From positions 196,001 through 260,000 of the forward strand of contig CANJKZ010000463.1 in assembly GCA_947471745.1 (NCBI GenBank): a stretch of 64,000 nucleotides of DNA. The letters are read 5' to 3'. The notes beneath the pieces were generated by a model. That model ran no database searches and had not been told where the DNA came from. It saw only the letters and a list, made by a program, of their open reading frames with translations. Shown here in pieces: positions 1-11,159 of this stretch. Numbering within the stretch: the first letter of the stretch is position 1; the number at the start of each line of letters is the position of its first letter. A program made the translations under genes and the position numbers. This DNA is from Closterium sp. Naga37s-1. Its lineage: Eukaryota; Streptophyta; Zygnematophyceae; Desmidiales; Closteriaceae.

Positions 1-3000
1 TCTGGTAGTTGCGTATGCCGGCGGGTTTCAGTGGAGCAGATTCTGCCTTGTCATTTCCTGCCGTGTAGCGGTATGGCGTAGAGATGGTAGTTGGCGTGAG
101 TGCGAACTGTTTGGCGATGGTGTCGGCATATTTTGCGGCGTTGAGATAGATCGCGCCTTCTTCTTCTTGGATGTTGAGGCCGAGGTACTGCGTGACGGTA
201 GATGAAACCGTGAGCGTAAGATCTCTCTGTAACTCCCCTTCGAACCAGGTAGTGACATTGTCGGTTGACCCGATGAAAAGCAAATCGTCTACGTAGACGA
301 TTAGTAGAATGTAGTCGTCGCCTTTCGTGAGCCGGTACATTCCTTGGTCGTGTGGTAGCTGCCGGAATCCGATGCGAGTAAGTCGAGCGTGTAAGTACTG
401 CTGCCACAGCCTCGGGGCCTCTTTGATCTCGTACAAGGACTTCAATAGCTGGCAGACTTGGTTAGGTTCTCCATGGGAACCGTGTGGAAGTTCGACGAAG
501 ATTTCTGCGTCGACAGGTGCGTAGAGAAAAGCATTGGCAACGTCGATTTGCCGCAGCTTCTTTTTCTTCATAGCGGCGATCGCGAGAAGGATCCGTAGTG
601 AGGTGTGTCGACTAACCGGTGCGAATGTCTCGGTGAAATCGCGTCCATGCTCTTGGTCGAAGCCGCGTACGACCTAGCGTGCCTTGAACTTGTCGATGGT
701 GCCATCTGCTTTGGTCTTCACACGGAAGACCCACTTCCCGGTGAGTATTGTCTTATTTCGTGCCACGTCGATAGGAACAACTTTCCAGGTGTTGCGCTCC
801 TGTAGTGCTTTCGGTTCCTTGTCCATGGCTTCACGCCATTTTTCCCTATGCTCCCCCCCCAGAGCCTGCTGAACTGTGGCAGGCTCTTTAGGAGTTTCGG
901 TGCCGTGGACCGCGGTGACTAGGCCGAGTATCTGAAGGCCACTCTGTGTGTAGCGGGGAAGTGTTGTGTCCTCGGGATAAGTTGCTTCGTCTCCTGCTTC
1001 TGGGTCAGGTATGAAATTGGGCCCTATGCGTTCTGCTTCGTTGGTGTTAACTTCTGCAGGTGTAACGTAACCGGTGTCGGCGAATTCGAAGTAAGTTTCG
1101 GCGTTGACACTTTCGCGAGGATTTTCGTCGTCCATCGGGATAGGCACGGAGCAGTATGGGAGTGGTCCTGCTTCTTCCGAGGCGTTATCCACGTTCTGCT
1201 CGTCCCAGTCAGCTTCGTCTGCTGCCGAGGCGAAGTGTCGGTCACCATGGAAGCCACCTGTGGGATCCCGATTTTCTTCCAGGTTGGCAAGATATGTCGG
1301 AAGGGTGAGTCGTTCGTAGAAAAGGACGTCACGTGCTGCTACTGTTACTTTGGAGTGGACGTCGAAAATCTTCCACGCGTTGTAATTTCTTTCGATGCCC
1401 AGGTGTAATCCCCACTGTGCGCGTTGGGAAAATCGGCCGGCTCGTGCAGATGGGGGTCGGTACTGTACCATGCAGCCGAAAACTCTTAACATTTTTGTGC
1501 TGCCCTGTTTTCCCGTCCACAGCAGGTGCGGTGATGCGTTGTTCGGTAGTGACGACGACGAAAGCAAGTTGTGCAGCATGACAGCGTGGTCCATCGCTTC
1601 AGGCCACTGGTGATTGGACAGTCGCATGCCACGCAGTAATTTGCGCATGGTGTTCTGGAGAGTTCGATTCATCCGTTCCGCTACGCCTTGCTGTTGATGG
1701 GCGTAAGGAAGCGAGATGAGCCTCTTGATTCCCCTTTCTGCCAAGAACTGCTTGAACCTCTGTGAGGTGTATTCTCCTCCTCCGTCTGACTGAAAGCTTT
1801 TCAGTTTCTCGCCTGATTCTCGTTCTGCTACTGGGAGCCAAGCGATGAAGGCTTCAAAGGCCATGTCCTTGCTCGGAAGATTGAGGTGCCAAACGTAACG
1901 TGTAGCTGCATCGATGAACGTGATGGTATAACTGTATGCTCCTTGTCCGGGTTCGCGATTGTACAGGATGTCGCTGTACACCTTTTCAAGTGGTGCGTAA
2001 GTTGGTGCGCTGGGGTTGTGGTGAGAAGTGAAAGGTCGATGCGGTAAGTCAGCTTCGGGGCAGGTAAAACACGTTCCTCGCGCTCGTCGAAGTTCACTTC
2101 CGTCGGTTAGAAGCAGTGAATCTTTGTCGAGAACTCCTGCTCTGATTGTGTTGTTTAACACCGTATTACTTGGATGTCCCATTCGTGCGTGCCAGATGTC
2201 TTTGCTAGCGCGATGTCCGGGTGAACGACGATACAGGTTGGAGTTGGAGTAAAAGGCGGCGGTGAAGTTGGCGCTTCTGTGAACTTCGCGGGGAGTGGGA
2301 GTTAGCTGCTGCGCAGGAGTCGGTGAAGTATTGTCGATGTGTGGCGATGTCGTTGAAGAACTAGCGACTGGTGTTGTAAGTGTTGTTGGTGTTGCCGATG
2401 TTTCTGCTGCTGCCGATGTTGTTTCTACTGCTGTCGATGTTGTTTCTGCTGCTGCCGAGTGTTGAATCGTTGCTAATGCTTTTGTTCGTTCTACTTCAGG
2501 GATGGTGTGCGAGTACCAGAAGCCTTCTGGACTGAAATCAGGGTCAAGATCTGGTGGGTGCGTCCAGGGGGCGAAGTTGACAATGGCGTCGCTGTCGGCC
2601 GTTCCTAGGTCTGGTACGAAGTCGAGGACGAATACGTTATTTTTCAGTACTGCTTTGCCGATGTAGAGTCCTCCTCTACCGTGGAAGAGCTTGAACTCCT
2701 GTGTGGTGCTGTCTGCTTCAAGATGGATCCCCTTCGCCATTAGTTGGCTGACGCTTAGTAAGTTGTAGCCGAGTCCCTCTGCTATTAAAACCTTTGACAT
2801 TTGCAGTATAACGATTGTTTCTCGTGACTGAAGTTGCACTACGCCTTGTCGTCGTGTGCGCAGGTTCTGATTGTTGGCGACGGTGATGACAACCTCGCGT
2901 TGAAGTTGGTGTTCACGTTGAACGAAACGTCCTGAAGAACACATGTGCTGTCCACAGCAGCTGTCCAAGAACCACGTATCTTTTCCGGACGGCTCGCTTT

Positions 3001-4429
3001 GAGCGATAGCTGCATACGTCGGATTTGGTTGAAGTGACTCCCGGCGAGGCGTGCTGTTGTCGAGTTGCTCTTCCGGTGAGTAATATGGTGGTGACTCTGT
3101 GATGCAGGAGTCAGTCAGTCGTGTCATGCAACTGACGATGTTTCTTGTTCCTTGCGCAGGTTGTCCCGTCGATGTCGTTGAAGTTTGTACTTGAGAAGTC
3201 GAGCTCGCTTGCGTTGAGGCAACTTGACTGCTTGGAGGCCGAAACTGCCGCTGCGTTGGTACTGATTGTTGTCGGTTAGGGCAGTGTGAGCGAGGATGCC
3301 CTGACATCTTGCAAAGGTGACAGAACGGAGGTACTGATTTCGGTTGATGCCGATTGTTGTTGTTGTAGCGTCGTTGAGTGTGGAATGCAAATTCGGGCAC
3401 TAATGCCTTCTTCTTGTGTCGTTCCTCTTGCAGGTCCATATCTTGCTGCTCAGCATGGATTTCGGCGCAGAGTGCTGCTTCTGATATCTTTCCATGCGCT
3501 CGGAGTATGGCGCGGGTGGAGCGCCACTGAGGACCGAGGCCGCCGATGATGACTGTGACGAAGGCGTCTTCTGAAATCGACCCTCCGCATCGAAGGAGTT
3601 TGTCGCGCAATTCGCGACAACGGCTGATATACGCCATCCCCTTTTCGCCTGGTTTCATTTCGACTGTCGTCAGTTGCGCCATTAACCGACTTTGGTTTAC
3701 ACTGTCTGTTGCTTGATACAGGTTCTTCAGGTGGTTGTACGCGAGCTTTGCAGAGTTGCCGTATCCCCGGTAAGACCGTATATTCTGCTGCTGATTCGGA
3801 GTGATGTTTCTCAGTAGGATTGTGTACGCCATCATTGACTGATACGTGTATTGCTGCTTGTCGTACTGTGTGCCGTGTGTTGGATATGGCAGGGACCCGT
3901 CGAAGAAGCCAAGGATCTGCGCGCCTTCCATCATTAGCTCGAACTCGAATGACCAGGTAAAGAAGTCTTTTCCGTCGAAAGGCTTTGTCGTTTGCAGTTT
4001 TAAGACGTGCGCAAACTGCGACTGAACTTGAAGTGCATCCAGTGTCCTTTCTTGTCCAGATGCAGGCTGCGGGTATGGCATAAAGCTGACGGAGCCACGC
4101 TGGGGCTCGTACGGAGCAAAGGTAGGCCGTTGCTGTTGATTTCCACGTGCGTAGGATGAGCCATCTAGGCTCATCGGTGTTGCGTTGTTGCTGTTGTTTG
4201 ACTGTGCAGGTGCCCCTTGCTGGTGTTGTTCGTAGAAGGACATGAAGGAGAAGAACTTCTCCATCATGTCTGGATCGAAGGCCGCAGCTTGATTTGCGGG
4301 AGTTTCTGAAGACGATGCCCTTGGTCTTGTTGCCGTACCCTCCTCTGTCTGCAGGCCAGAGGCAGGAGGTGGAGTAGGAGTAGTGCCAGGAGAGCCGTTA
4401 GAGGAGCTTCTCTCCTTCTGCGTTGCCAT
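1..4429 (-). pseudogene. copia A1 gag-pol polyprotein, nonsense-mutated, partial
   Basis: Single-frame Gag-Pol starting at the ATG at 4,429. A more upstream in-frame ATG at 4,486 overlaps the primer-binding site and is less likely; the related element B starts at the equivalent of 4,429. Domains in order: Gag, a CX2CX4HX4C zinc knuckle near residue 370, a protease core reading D-S-C-C near 488 instead of D-S-G, integrase HHCC zinc finger near 745-785, integrase D, D and E near 816, 880 and 916, then RT with YVDD near 1,380. A TAG stop at 674-676 replaces a conserved Trp (TGG in B) just before the RT catalytic region, so the chain would end after 1,251 residues. The frame reopens downstream and continues past position 1. 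As seen this copy cannot make full RT/RNase H without readthrough. Confidence 0.9.
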
Positions 4430-4490
4430 GTCTTGAGATGTCGTAGATATCTTGATCGTAGTTGAATTTGTCCTGACTGCTCTCATACCA

Positions 4491-4929
4491 TGTTGGGCTG
4501 AAAAGGCCCTTAGGATCTTTACAGGACAGGATTCAAGAGTAGGGTGATGTAGTAGCGGAAGCGTTTAATAAAGACTTGTTGAACCACCTTGTACTGGTTT
4601 GTGAGAACAAAGTAAGTTGATGATAACAAAGAGATACAAGCTTTTATATGATTACAGGGAATATGAAAGGTTCTATTTTAACTGTTTTGCTGTTGCGGTT
4701 CGATACAGTGCCGACTCGGGTAACTGCTCTGTAACGAGTCAGTTATATGTCCTTGCTGTCGCACTGTACATTTCGTCAGGTCAAAGGTCGCTGACCTTTG
4801 ACTTTCGCGTAACCTCCAGCAGTTGTTCAACCTCCGAGGGTTGACTCACCGATGTTTCGATACAATCTGCTTCGCTTCTGTCTTGGTGTTTCGACACGAC
4901 AGAGGCGCTTAAATCAGTTGTTTCCAACA
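4491..4929 (-). repeat. 5' LTR of A1 (439 bp)
   Basis: Terminal TGTTGG...CCAACA. Same length and almost the same sequence as the LTR at 25,210-25,648. Confidence 0.92.
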
Positions 4930-5002
4930 ATTACAAGCGCCCCCCCCTAAAAAAAATGAATTTATTATAAGCGCATATGCGCTACTATCCGGGGTATTAC
5001 GG
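4930..5002 (-). mobile_element. Pogo-like TIR end (P2, first copy)
   Basis: The reverse complement reads CCGTAATACCCCGG and GCGCATATGCGC, then a T-run and GGCGCTTGTAAT, matching the left end of P1 (36,474 onward). The transposon continues beyond A1, which was inserted into its subterminal region. Confidence 0.85.
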
Positions 5003-5088
5003 TATATTCTTCGCTCAAATCCTTCGCTCATTGTATTCTTGTCTAGATAGTGCAATCCTCGCTCGATCACTCAATTGCACTCATAACA
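5003..5088 (+). repeat. Short gypsy-LTR remnant
   Basis: Resembles the end of the gypsy Y LTR (minus strand of 45,681-45,790): both have paired TTCGCTCA motifs, TAGTGCAATCCTCGCT and a terminal TAACA. P2 appears to have inserted at a TA in this remnant. The similarity was judged by eye only. Confidence 0.5.
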
Positions 5089-5294
5089 TGAAGTCAAGAA
5101 TAACAATTGTCTCATACAGCACATAAATAATTGCTACTTCGCATGCCACTTAGGGGCCAAAACCAATCTAGGGGCCTGTTCTCTACTCATCAACACATTG
5201 AGCAGCACATGTATAACTTTCAATATGCTACTTATTTGCATCCTGTGATCAGGACGATGGTGTCACCAAACAGCAATGTCAGGCTTGTTCAACG
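5089..5294. other. Intergenic, 3' flank of gene 1a
   Basis: AT-rich spacer. The segment ending in GATGGTGTCACCAAACAG (5,253-5,276) is also found downstream of genes 2 and 3, so it is a conserved 3' flank or UTR of the family. No coding signal seen. Confidence 0.5.
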
Positions 5295-6339
5295 CTAGCT
5301 GGAGCTACGTTCCAGCTGTGCAGCTACGTTCTTCACGGCAGCTTCAACGTCGGCAGCTTTGGGAACCTCAACCTCAATGGTGACGTTGGAGTAGCAGCAC
5401 CACCGGATGACACTTAATGTGACGCCAACGAGGAACACCAGAATGGAGATGGCAATGAGCAGCCACTTCCACCACACAAGAGGAGGGCATGACATAGGGC
5501 ATTGGTAACCAGTGTACACTTTACCTGGTGGTGGTTCATCATACAAGAGGCGAAAGGGAGGGAAAACAGGAGAATTTCGAACGAATAGTGAGTGTGTTTT
5601 TATCGATTGAGATGCCACGCAGTATAAAGCAGTTGGGTGCAAGCAGCATAAATGGGTCACCACAGGCCTCAATCAACGCCCACTATTAGAAATGAATTTG
5701 TGATACGAGCCAGTATCACCAGTTCTTCTTACCCAATGACAGATATAGAAGGAGGGATTAAGAAAGACGTACCAGTGGAACCAGTGGTGGCGTTGGTCAC
5801 ATCAGCCCAACTTGGCTGAAAGTTGAACCTGCAGCTGCCTTTTGAGGTTACGCACGACTGCAGTGCGTTAATTTTGAAAATCGAAGGCCGTGTCAGGCAA
5901 TGTTGATGATGAGGTTGATGAGGTCCATAGAGGTCCAGTGCGGTCCATATGCATGCATGGAAAGAATAGGGGTAATGCGAAGGGGGGAGGAGCAATAAGG
6001 CAATCGGAAGTTGCGTCTTGAGCAAAGAGCAAAGAGGAATGAGCAATTCACGCCTCTTCCGATGAAAGAATTTATTATCCATCTTGCAGGGGAAACAAGA
6101 ACGCGCAGAAGAGTGTTCGTGGCGTTTCTCATACAAATATGCGTCGTTTCGAAGTGACATACCGCGCATCCATCGTAGCAGGCCCTAACGACGCCGGAGG
6201 CGTTCGTACACGGCGTATTACAGTCGTAGTACGTAACGGTCTTCTTAGAGGAAGCTGCTACGCTGCAGTGAGCTAAGACTGTGAAAATAGCAGCAACCAC
6301 TAATACTTGGCTCCTCATTGTGGGGGAAGTAAACGACAT
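5295..6339 (-). CDS. Gene 1a: Cys-rich single-pass membrane protein, three exons
   Basis: Predicted spliced gene. Exon 1 is 6,163-6,339, exon 2 is 5,773-5,857 and exon 3 is 5,295-5,524, with GT-AG introns of 305 and 248 bp in phases 0 and 1; the product is 163 residues. Residues about 8-30 form a signal peptide with a hydrophobic core. The ectodomain has the pattern C-x3-C-x9-C-x3-C-x2-C-x6-C, followed by an FQPSW motif and NAT/NVT glycosylation-type sites. Exon 3 starts with GKVYTGYQC, a CPMSC pair and a WW motif, then one strong transmembrane helix, a basic/Cys patch and an acidic-to-amphipathic tail. Exon boundaries are supported by conservation in gene 3 and, in part, gene 2. I do not recognise the family. 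A surface receptor, adhesin or secreted-type wall protein is possible, but function is unknown. The ATG at residue 8 is an alternative start. Confidence 0.72.
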
Positions 6340-7138
6340 GACTTCGAGAGTGACAGTTGGTGATCAATAAGTCTGAAGAAGTTGAATTGCTGGTACGAAA
6401 CCTGATAGATAAATTACTGAGAACGCTGAGAATAATAAGAAAAGGCAAAGACCGCTTGTGGTAGACTCCGGTGTGGATGCTAGATATAGCCAGTCCCAGC
6501 CTAGAGAACCACATCGCCCTGATGGGTCTCTCCGCGTCGCAACGCAGCGGAGCCGCGGGCAGGAACTACAAAGTCGGCGCTCACCTCATCCTTACGAAAG
6601 ACTCCTCATCCTTATCATCCCGTCGAGCCTCGGACCCGCTAAAAACGAGTCAACTTGCGACGTGTGGCCCGTGTATGGGTTGTGCTGGCGCTCGGCGGGC
6701 AGGAGAAAACTCAGAAAATTCAGCAGGAAAAACGTCGAAACCAATAATGGGCCCTTCATTGGTGTGTAGCCTCTGCCTGCCGCATCTGTGATCGCGTGCC
6801 GTGTGAGGCGGTTTTGGAAACAGAAATAATTGTGTGTAGATAATTGTGGGTGTGAAGGGCAGAAAGTGAGCGAGCTACCAGAGACTTGCATTTGAGTCAT
6901 GGCAAGGTGCCGCGAAAGTCAAAATGCCGTTACTTGTGTTACTGCACGGTTACACCTGGACTGTCCATTCCACGCATATCTTTTCATCATGCTAAAGCAA
7001 TTTTTCATCATACTAACCCTGCTGATTACAAGCCCAAACATACGGTACATTTCATCAACATTGCCTACATTCTCAACTTCAATGGGCTCTCAAGTGATAC
7101 TTATCTGCATAGGACGATGGTGTCACCAAACAGAAATG
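6340..7138. other. 5' flank of gene 1a and 3' flank of gene 2
   Basis: The stretch 6,460-6,830 is related to the upstream regions of gene 2 (about 40,290-40,510) and gene 3 (44,100-44,930). Shared blocks include the CTGCCTGCCGCATCTGTGAT-like motif near 6,774-6,793 and a GGCAGGAG/GGGCAG AAAA block near 6,700. It is a candidate promoter for the family. No convincing coding sequence. Confidence 0.5.
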
Positions 7139-7323
7139 TCATGCTTGTTCAACGTCAGCAGCTTTGGCCTTGGCAGCCTCAACGGTCGTGTTGGAGGTGC
7201 GCCTCCGGTAGATGATGAAAGCGATGCCAAGGACGACCAACAGAATGGCAATAGCAATGATCATCCCGACCCACCACGGAAACCCCGCATCGCATTTATT
7301 GCACGGGTACCCCTGGTACTTAC
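7139..7323 (-). pseudogene. Orphan exon 3 of gene 2 (first duplication copy)
   Basis: An open exon encoding a GKYQGYPCNKC start, a WW motif, one transmembrane helix and a basic RRR stop-transfer, ending in TGA. The acceptor is CCAG followed by GTAAGT. The upstream exons are missing here because C1 is cut at 11,077, so it cannot encode the protein. Confidence 0.75.
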
Positions 7324-7531
7324 CTGGTAATTGATTTAAGAAGCAAAGGGGAGGAAGAACAGGAGATTGTCAAACGGAAAGTCAGTGTGTTCCTAATCTT
7401 AAAACGTCAAGATGAATAAAGCAGTTGGGTGCAACCAGCACTAGCGGGTCACCACCACAGGCCTCTATCAAGGTCCACTAAACGTAAATTATCCCGAACA
7501 ACCCAGAGATCGAAAAAAAGGGTTGAGAAAA

Positions 7532-8016
7532 GGGAAAATATTTCAATGGTAACTTACATGGGGCACTATAACGCGTACGGTAACGATTTCAACACGTTTG
7601 GTAACTCCGCTAACGCGTTTGGTAACTCACATAACACGTTTGGTAACTCGCTTAACGCGTATGGTAACTATACACTAGCAGCCCATCACGCGAATGGTAA
7701 CTACATGAAACTCCCGCCGAAATGATCCTGACAAAAAGGAATTTATCAATTGTGAAAGCGTTTACGCACAGTTTTATCGTTTTTGAACAAGTCCCGCCGC
7801 GACTTTGAAGGACCTCGTTTGTTATATTACCATGGACCGAAAAGTTTCAGAGGCGTTTTATATATATATGTAGCTAGTACAAAGACGGTTAAAATCATAA
7901 TTTTGATAGCATCATTGCGAACTTGCAAAATGATAAAAAAAATATTTCCCGAAAGAACCTCAGGGCTTTACTTTTTGTAATAACTGCAACGTTGGAGAAT
8001 TTTTGCATGGGGAAAA
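7532..8016 (+). mobile_element. Left part of MULE-like element M (first copy)
   Basis: Starts GGGAAAATAT after the 9-bp target TTGAGAAAA (7,523-7,531). It contains a roughly 21-bp minisatellite (about 7,560-7,700) and is interrupted at 8,017 by copia C1. The other end is missing in this copy. Confidence 0.8.
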
Positions 8017-9057
8017 TGTCAGATTTATATGACAGAGCTACTGTAGGCTATAGTGGGGTAGCACATATGGGGTACAGTTTTCTAGGGTTTGCATTTTTGT
8101 ACCCAACTTTCCCTTAGTCATTTCATTCCTTGTTTCTTCTCATGGTATCGAGCAGGTTCCCTCGTGGGAACTGTTCCTAGGGCCCACCGTTTTTTTTCCT
8201 GCCCGGAGCGCACTCAGCCCCTGCCCGAGTCGCGCTCCCCTCTCTCGCGCCGCCCTAGCGGCCCCTTCGCGCCGCCCTCGCGGCCCCTTCGAGCCGCCCT
8301 CGCGGCTCTGTCGCCCCACCCTAGCGACCCCGCGGCCCCACCCTCGCGGCGCCGGCCGCCTCCCTTCGCGGCCCCGATCCGCCGCCCTCGCGCCCCCCCC
8401 CCTACTCCGCCGCCCTTCGCGGCCCCCGATCCGCCGCCCTCGCGGCCCCGATCCGCCGCCCTCGCGGCCCCGCTCCGCCGCCCTCGCGGCCCCGATCCGC
8501 CGCCCTTCGCGGCCCCGATCCGCCGCCCTCGCGGCCCCTACTCCGCCGCCCTCGCGGCCCCTACTCCGCCGCCCTCGCGGCCCCGATCCGCCGCCCTCGC
8601 GGCCCCGATCCGCCGCCCTAGCGGCCCCGGCCCCTGCTCCTACGGCCCCGGCGCCTGCTCCTACGGCCCCCGCGCCTACTCCTACGAGCAGCCCAGCCGC
8701 CGAGCCGCCCAGCAACCGAGCCGCCCAGCCGCTGAGCCGCCGAGCCGCCCAGCAACCGAGCCCCCCAGCCGCCGAGCCGCCCAGCAGCCGAGCCGCCCAG
8801 CAGCCGAGCCGCCCAGCCGCCGATACGCCCAGCAGCCGAGCCGCCCAGCAGCCGAGCCGCCCAGCCGCCGAGCCGCCCAGCAGCCGAGCCGCCCAGCAGC
8901 CGAGCAGCCGAGCCGCCCAGCAGCCGAGCCGCCCAGCCGTCGAGTCGCCGAGTTGCCCTGCAGCCGAGCCGCCCGAGCCGCCCTGTCCGGTAAGAGCAGC
9001 GCCTCTCTCACAGCACTGCCCTCACCCTACTGTTTGCACTGCTAGTCTACTGCTGTC

Positions 9058-11077
9058 ATGGCTACCCCTAGTGTCCTCGCTTTTGACGCTGAGGGTCGGG
9101 CCATTGACTTTGAAGTCTGGATAGATGACCTGCAGCTTTTCTTACAGTGCGATAGGGCAGACGGCCTCTCCCTCTTTGACCTCACTTCTGGTGCCTCTCC
9201 TGCCCCCGCTGCTGATGCTGACGCCACTGTTCGCTCACAGTGGGCCACGCGCGATGCTGCTGCACGTCTTGCTGTGCGTCGCCACCTACCTACCTCTGAG
9301 CGTGCGCACTTTAGCCAGTAGAAGAGTGCTCAGACCTTGTACGACGCTGTAGTTGCACGCTACTCCTCCCCTGCCACTGCTGCACTGAGCCGCCTCATGC
9401 TACCGTACCTCTTCCCTGACCTTGCTGCCTTTCCCACAGTCGCTGACCTCATTACGCACCTCCGCACTAGTGACACTCGCTACCGCGCTGCGCTTCCTGC
9501 TGAGTTCTGCGCCAAGAACCCCCCCCCCATGTACATCACCCTTTACTACATAGTCACCCGTCTCCCTGACTCCCTTCGCGTAGTCAGGGACCACTTCCTC
9601 TCGGTTTGCCCCACCACTCTCACCGTTGACCTCCTCGAGAAGGCCCTCCTAGCAGCAGAAAAGAGCATAGTCGCTGTAGGAGCCTCTCGTGGTGACCCTC
9701 GCACCCCCATCTTTGAGGGGTGTTCCCCCTCCCCTCTTTTGCCCTCTGTTGCCTCTGTTGCTGCGGCCGACCTCGCTGGTTTGGATTCGGTTGGGGCAGC
9801 GTCTACCCCTAGCGGGAGACGCCGCCCTGGCAAGGGCAAGGGGGGCAGGGGCGCTGGAGGAGATAGCGGGGGCGGTGGAGGCGGCGGTGGAGGCGGTGGA
9901 GGAGGTGGGGGTGGCGGTGGGGGTGGTGGCGGGGGTGGAGGTGTAGGTGGCGGCAGTGGAGGCGCAGGCGGCAGCGGCGGTGGCGGAGGGAGCGGAGGTG
10001 GCGGCGGTGGAGGAGGAGGCGGCGGAGGAGGTGGAGCTGGTCGGGGTGGCGCTGCGCAGAGGGTCGGCTCCGGTGGTGGTCAGCGCCAGCAGCAGCAGCA
10101 GCAGCAGCAGCGCACTCGTGACATCCCCCCCCCTCAGCGGCTCCGTGAGTGGTACACTGCACGCCAGAGGGGTGGGGGTACTGGTCCGTGCACCTACGTC
10201 CTGCGCACCGGCGACCGCGCGGGTGAGCAGTGCGGGGGTGCGCACTCCACCCAGCGCTGCTTTGGCCGCCTGACGGACGCTTGGCGTCACCAGTTCCCTG
10301 AGGCCACTGAGATCCCCCGCTGGGGTGAGCTGTCTTTGACCTTGACTTTGATGCTATTCTTGCTGCCATGTATACTGTGACTATTAGTGATGAGGGTGAC
10401 TGTTACCGGTGTTTTCCACCCGACCCGGGCATTGAGACTGCTGCTCTAGGTACTGGTGAGGCTGCTGCTCTAGGTGCTAGCGAGGCTGCTGCTCTAGGTG
10501 CGTCTGCTCCCTCAGGTACTGGTGAGTCTGCTCTCTCAGGTTCTGCGTCGGCTTCGGCCTCCCACACCTTCACCCTTGACTCGGGGGCTTCTCGCTCCTT
10601 CTTTCGAGACCGCACCACACTCACGCCGCTTGGCCGGCCAGTTGCGGTCTCTCTGGCAGACCCCTCTGGGGGTCCTGTCCTTGCTCACTTCTCCACTGTC
10701 CTCCCGTGTCCGGCGGCCCCCTCTCGCACCCTGTCTGGTCTTTACCTCCCCTCGTTCTCTACGAACTTGGTGAGTGGTGCTGACCTACAGGATGCGGGGG
10801 TTCACCAGTTCACTCATGCGAGTCAGCGGGTGACCCACTGCACGGACGCTCGGACAGGCCGACACCTGGCCACGTTTACACGTCGGCCGAGGTCGAGCCT
10901 GTACACACTGACCACTGCGTCTCCCCCAGTCCCTGCGTCTGGTCAGGTAGCTGCGTCGGGTCAGGTGTTTGCTGCAGCGTCCAGGTCTGGTCCTGAGTCT
11001 GCCCCCTGCTCGTGTCGCCTCCTGTCTCACGAGACTCTCCTCTGGCACCACCGCCTTGGTCACCCCTCCCTGCTTCG
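9058..11077 (+). pseudogene. copia C1 gag and partial pol, broken
   Basis: Gag starts at the ATG at 9,058 and meets an in-frame TAG at 9,319-9,321. It reopens through a long poly-Gly tract, a Gln run (eight CAGs) and an atypical Cys/His motif, CX13CX3HX4C. Pol is in another frame from 10,368; compared with element E, about 19 bases are missing just before it. The protease core D-S-G-A is present. The pol frame runs on past 11,077 into unrelated antisense B sequence and ends there, so it is not functional. Confidence 0.88.
11075..11077. other. Tandem-duplication junction with TCG microhomology
   Basis: Left of this point the sequence follows copia C (compare 31,810-31,812). Right of it the sequence follows the LTR of copia B (compare 17,203 onward). 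The three bases TCG are present in both parents. One event explains both the truncated C1 pol and the truncated B LTR. Confidence 0.8.
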
Positions 11078-11159
11078 AGTGCTACTTCGCTGTAGTCAGT
11101 TCCGTTTTGTGTCGAAGCTTCGATACGACAGAAGCGTTATAAATCACTTGTTTCCAACA
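11078..11159 (-). repeat. Truncated 3' LTR of B (82 bp)
   Basis: Matches 17,203-17,284 with about one substitution and ends CCAACA. Its other end is replaced by C1 sequence. Confidence 0.9.

Larger units (their letters stand above)
1..4929 (-). mobile_element. Ty1/copia element A1, 3' part outside the window
   Basis: Minus-strand copia element cut by the window start. Visible are the 5' LTR (4,491-4,929), the primer-binding site (4,479-4,490, TGGTATGAGAGC on the minus strand, one mismatch to the usual initiator-Met site) and gag-pol as far as reverse transcriptase. It lies in a pogo-like TIR, with the ATTAC target copy at 4,930-4,934. It is the duplicate of A2. Confidence 0.93.
1..11077. repeat. 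Tandem duplication, first copy (right-hand part)
   Basis: This stretch is nearly identical to 20,720-31,812. The offset is 20,719 up to a C-run near 4,940, then 20,720, then 20,735 after a CAG run near 10,090. By eye I found about ten substitutions (for example near 1,511, 4,365, 6,744, 7,376, 7,486, 7,941 and three around 10,121-10,138), one extra C, and five extra CAG units in the second copy. The rest of this copy should lie upstream of the window. Confidence 0.93.
8017..11077 (+). mobile_element. Ty1/copia element C1, truncated by the duplication junction
   Basis: 5' LTR 8,017-8,142, primer site TGGTATCGAGC from 8,143, GC-rich tandem-repeat leader about 8,200-9,057, gag 9,058-10,380 and the first part of pol. 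The sequence stops at 11,077 inside the integrase zinc-finger region; the 3' half is absent. Confidence 0.92.

Noticed and set aside
7429..7725. 98-codon frame with NAFGNS-type repeats (and 28,149-28,445; 39,448-39,663)
   Set aside because: It is the TIR minisatellite of M read as protein; the frame starts in unrelated intron sequence.
8089..9045. Long open frames on both strands in the GC-rich leader of C1 (and 28,809-29,765)
   Set aside because: Tandem repeats with few AT bases leave all frames open; the product is a simple Pro/Arg/Ala repeat and the region lies between primer site and gag.
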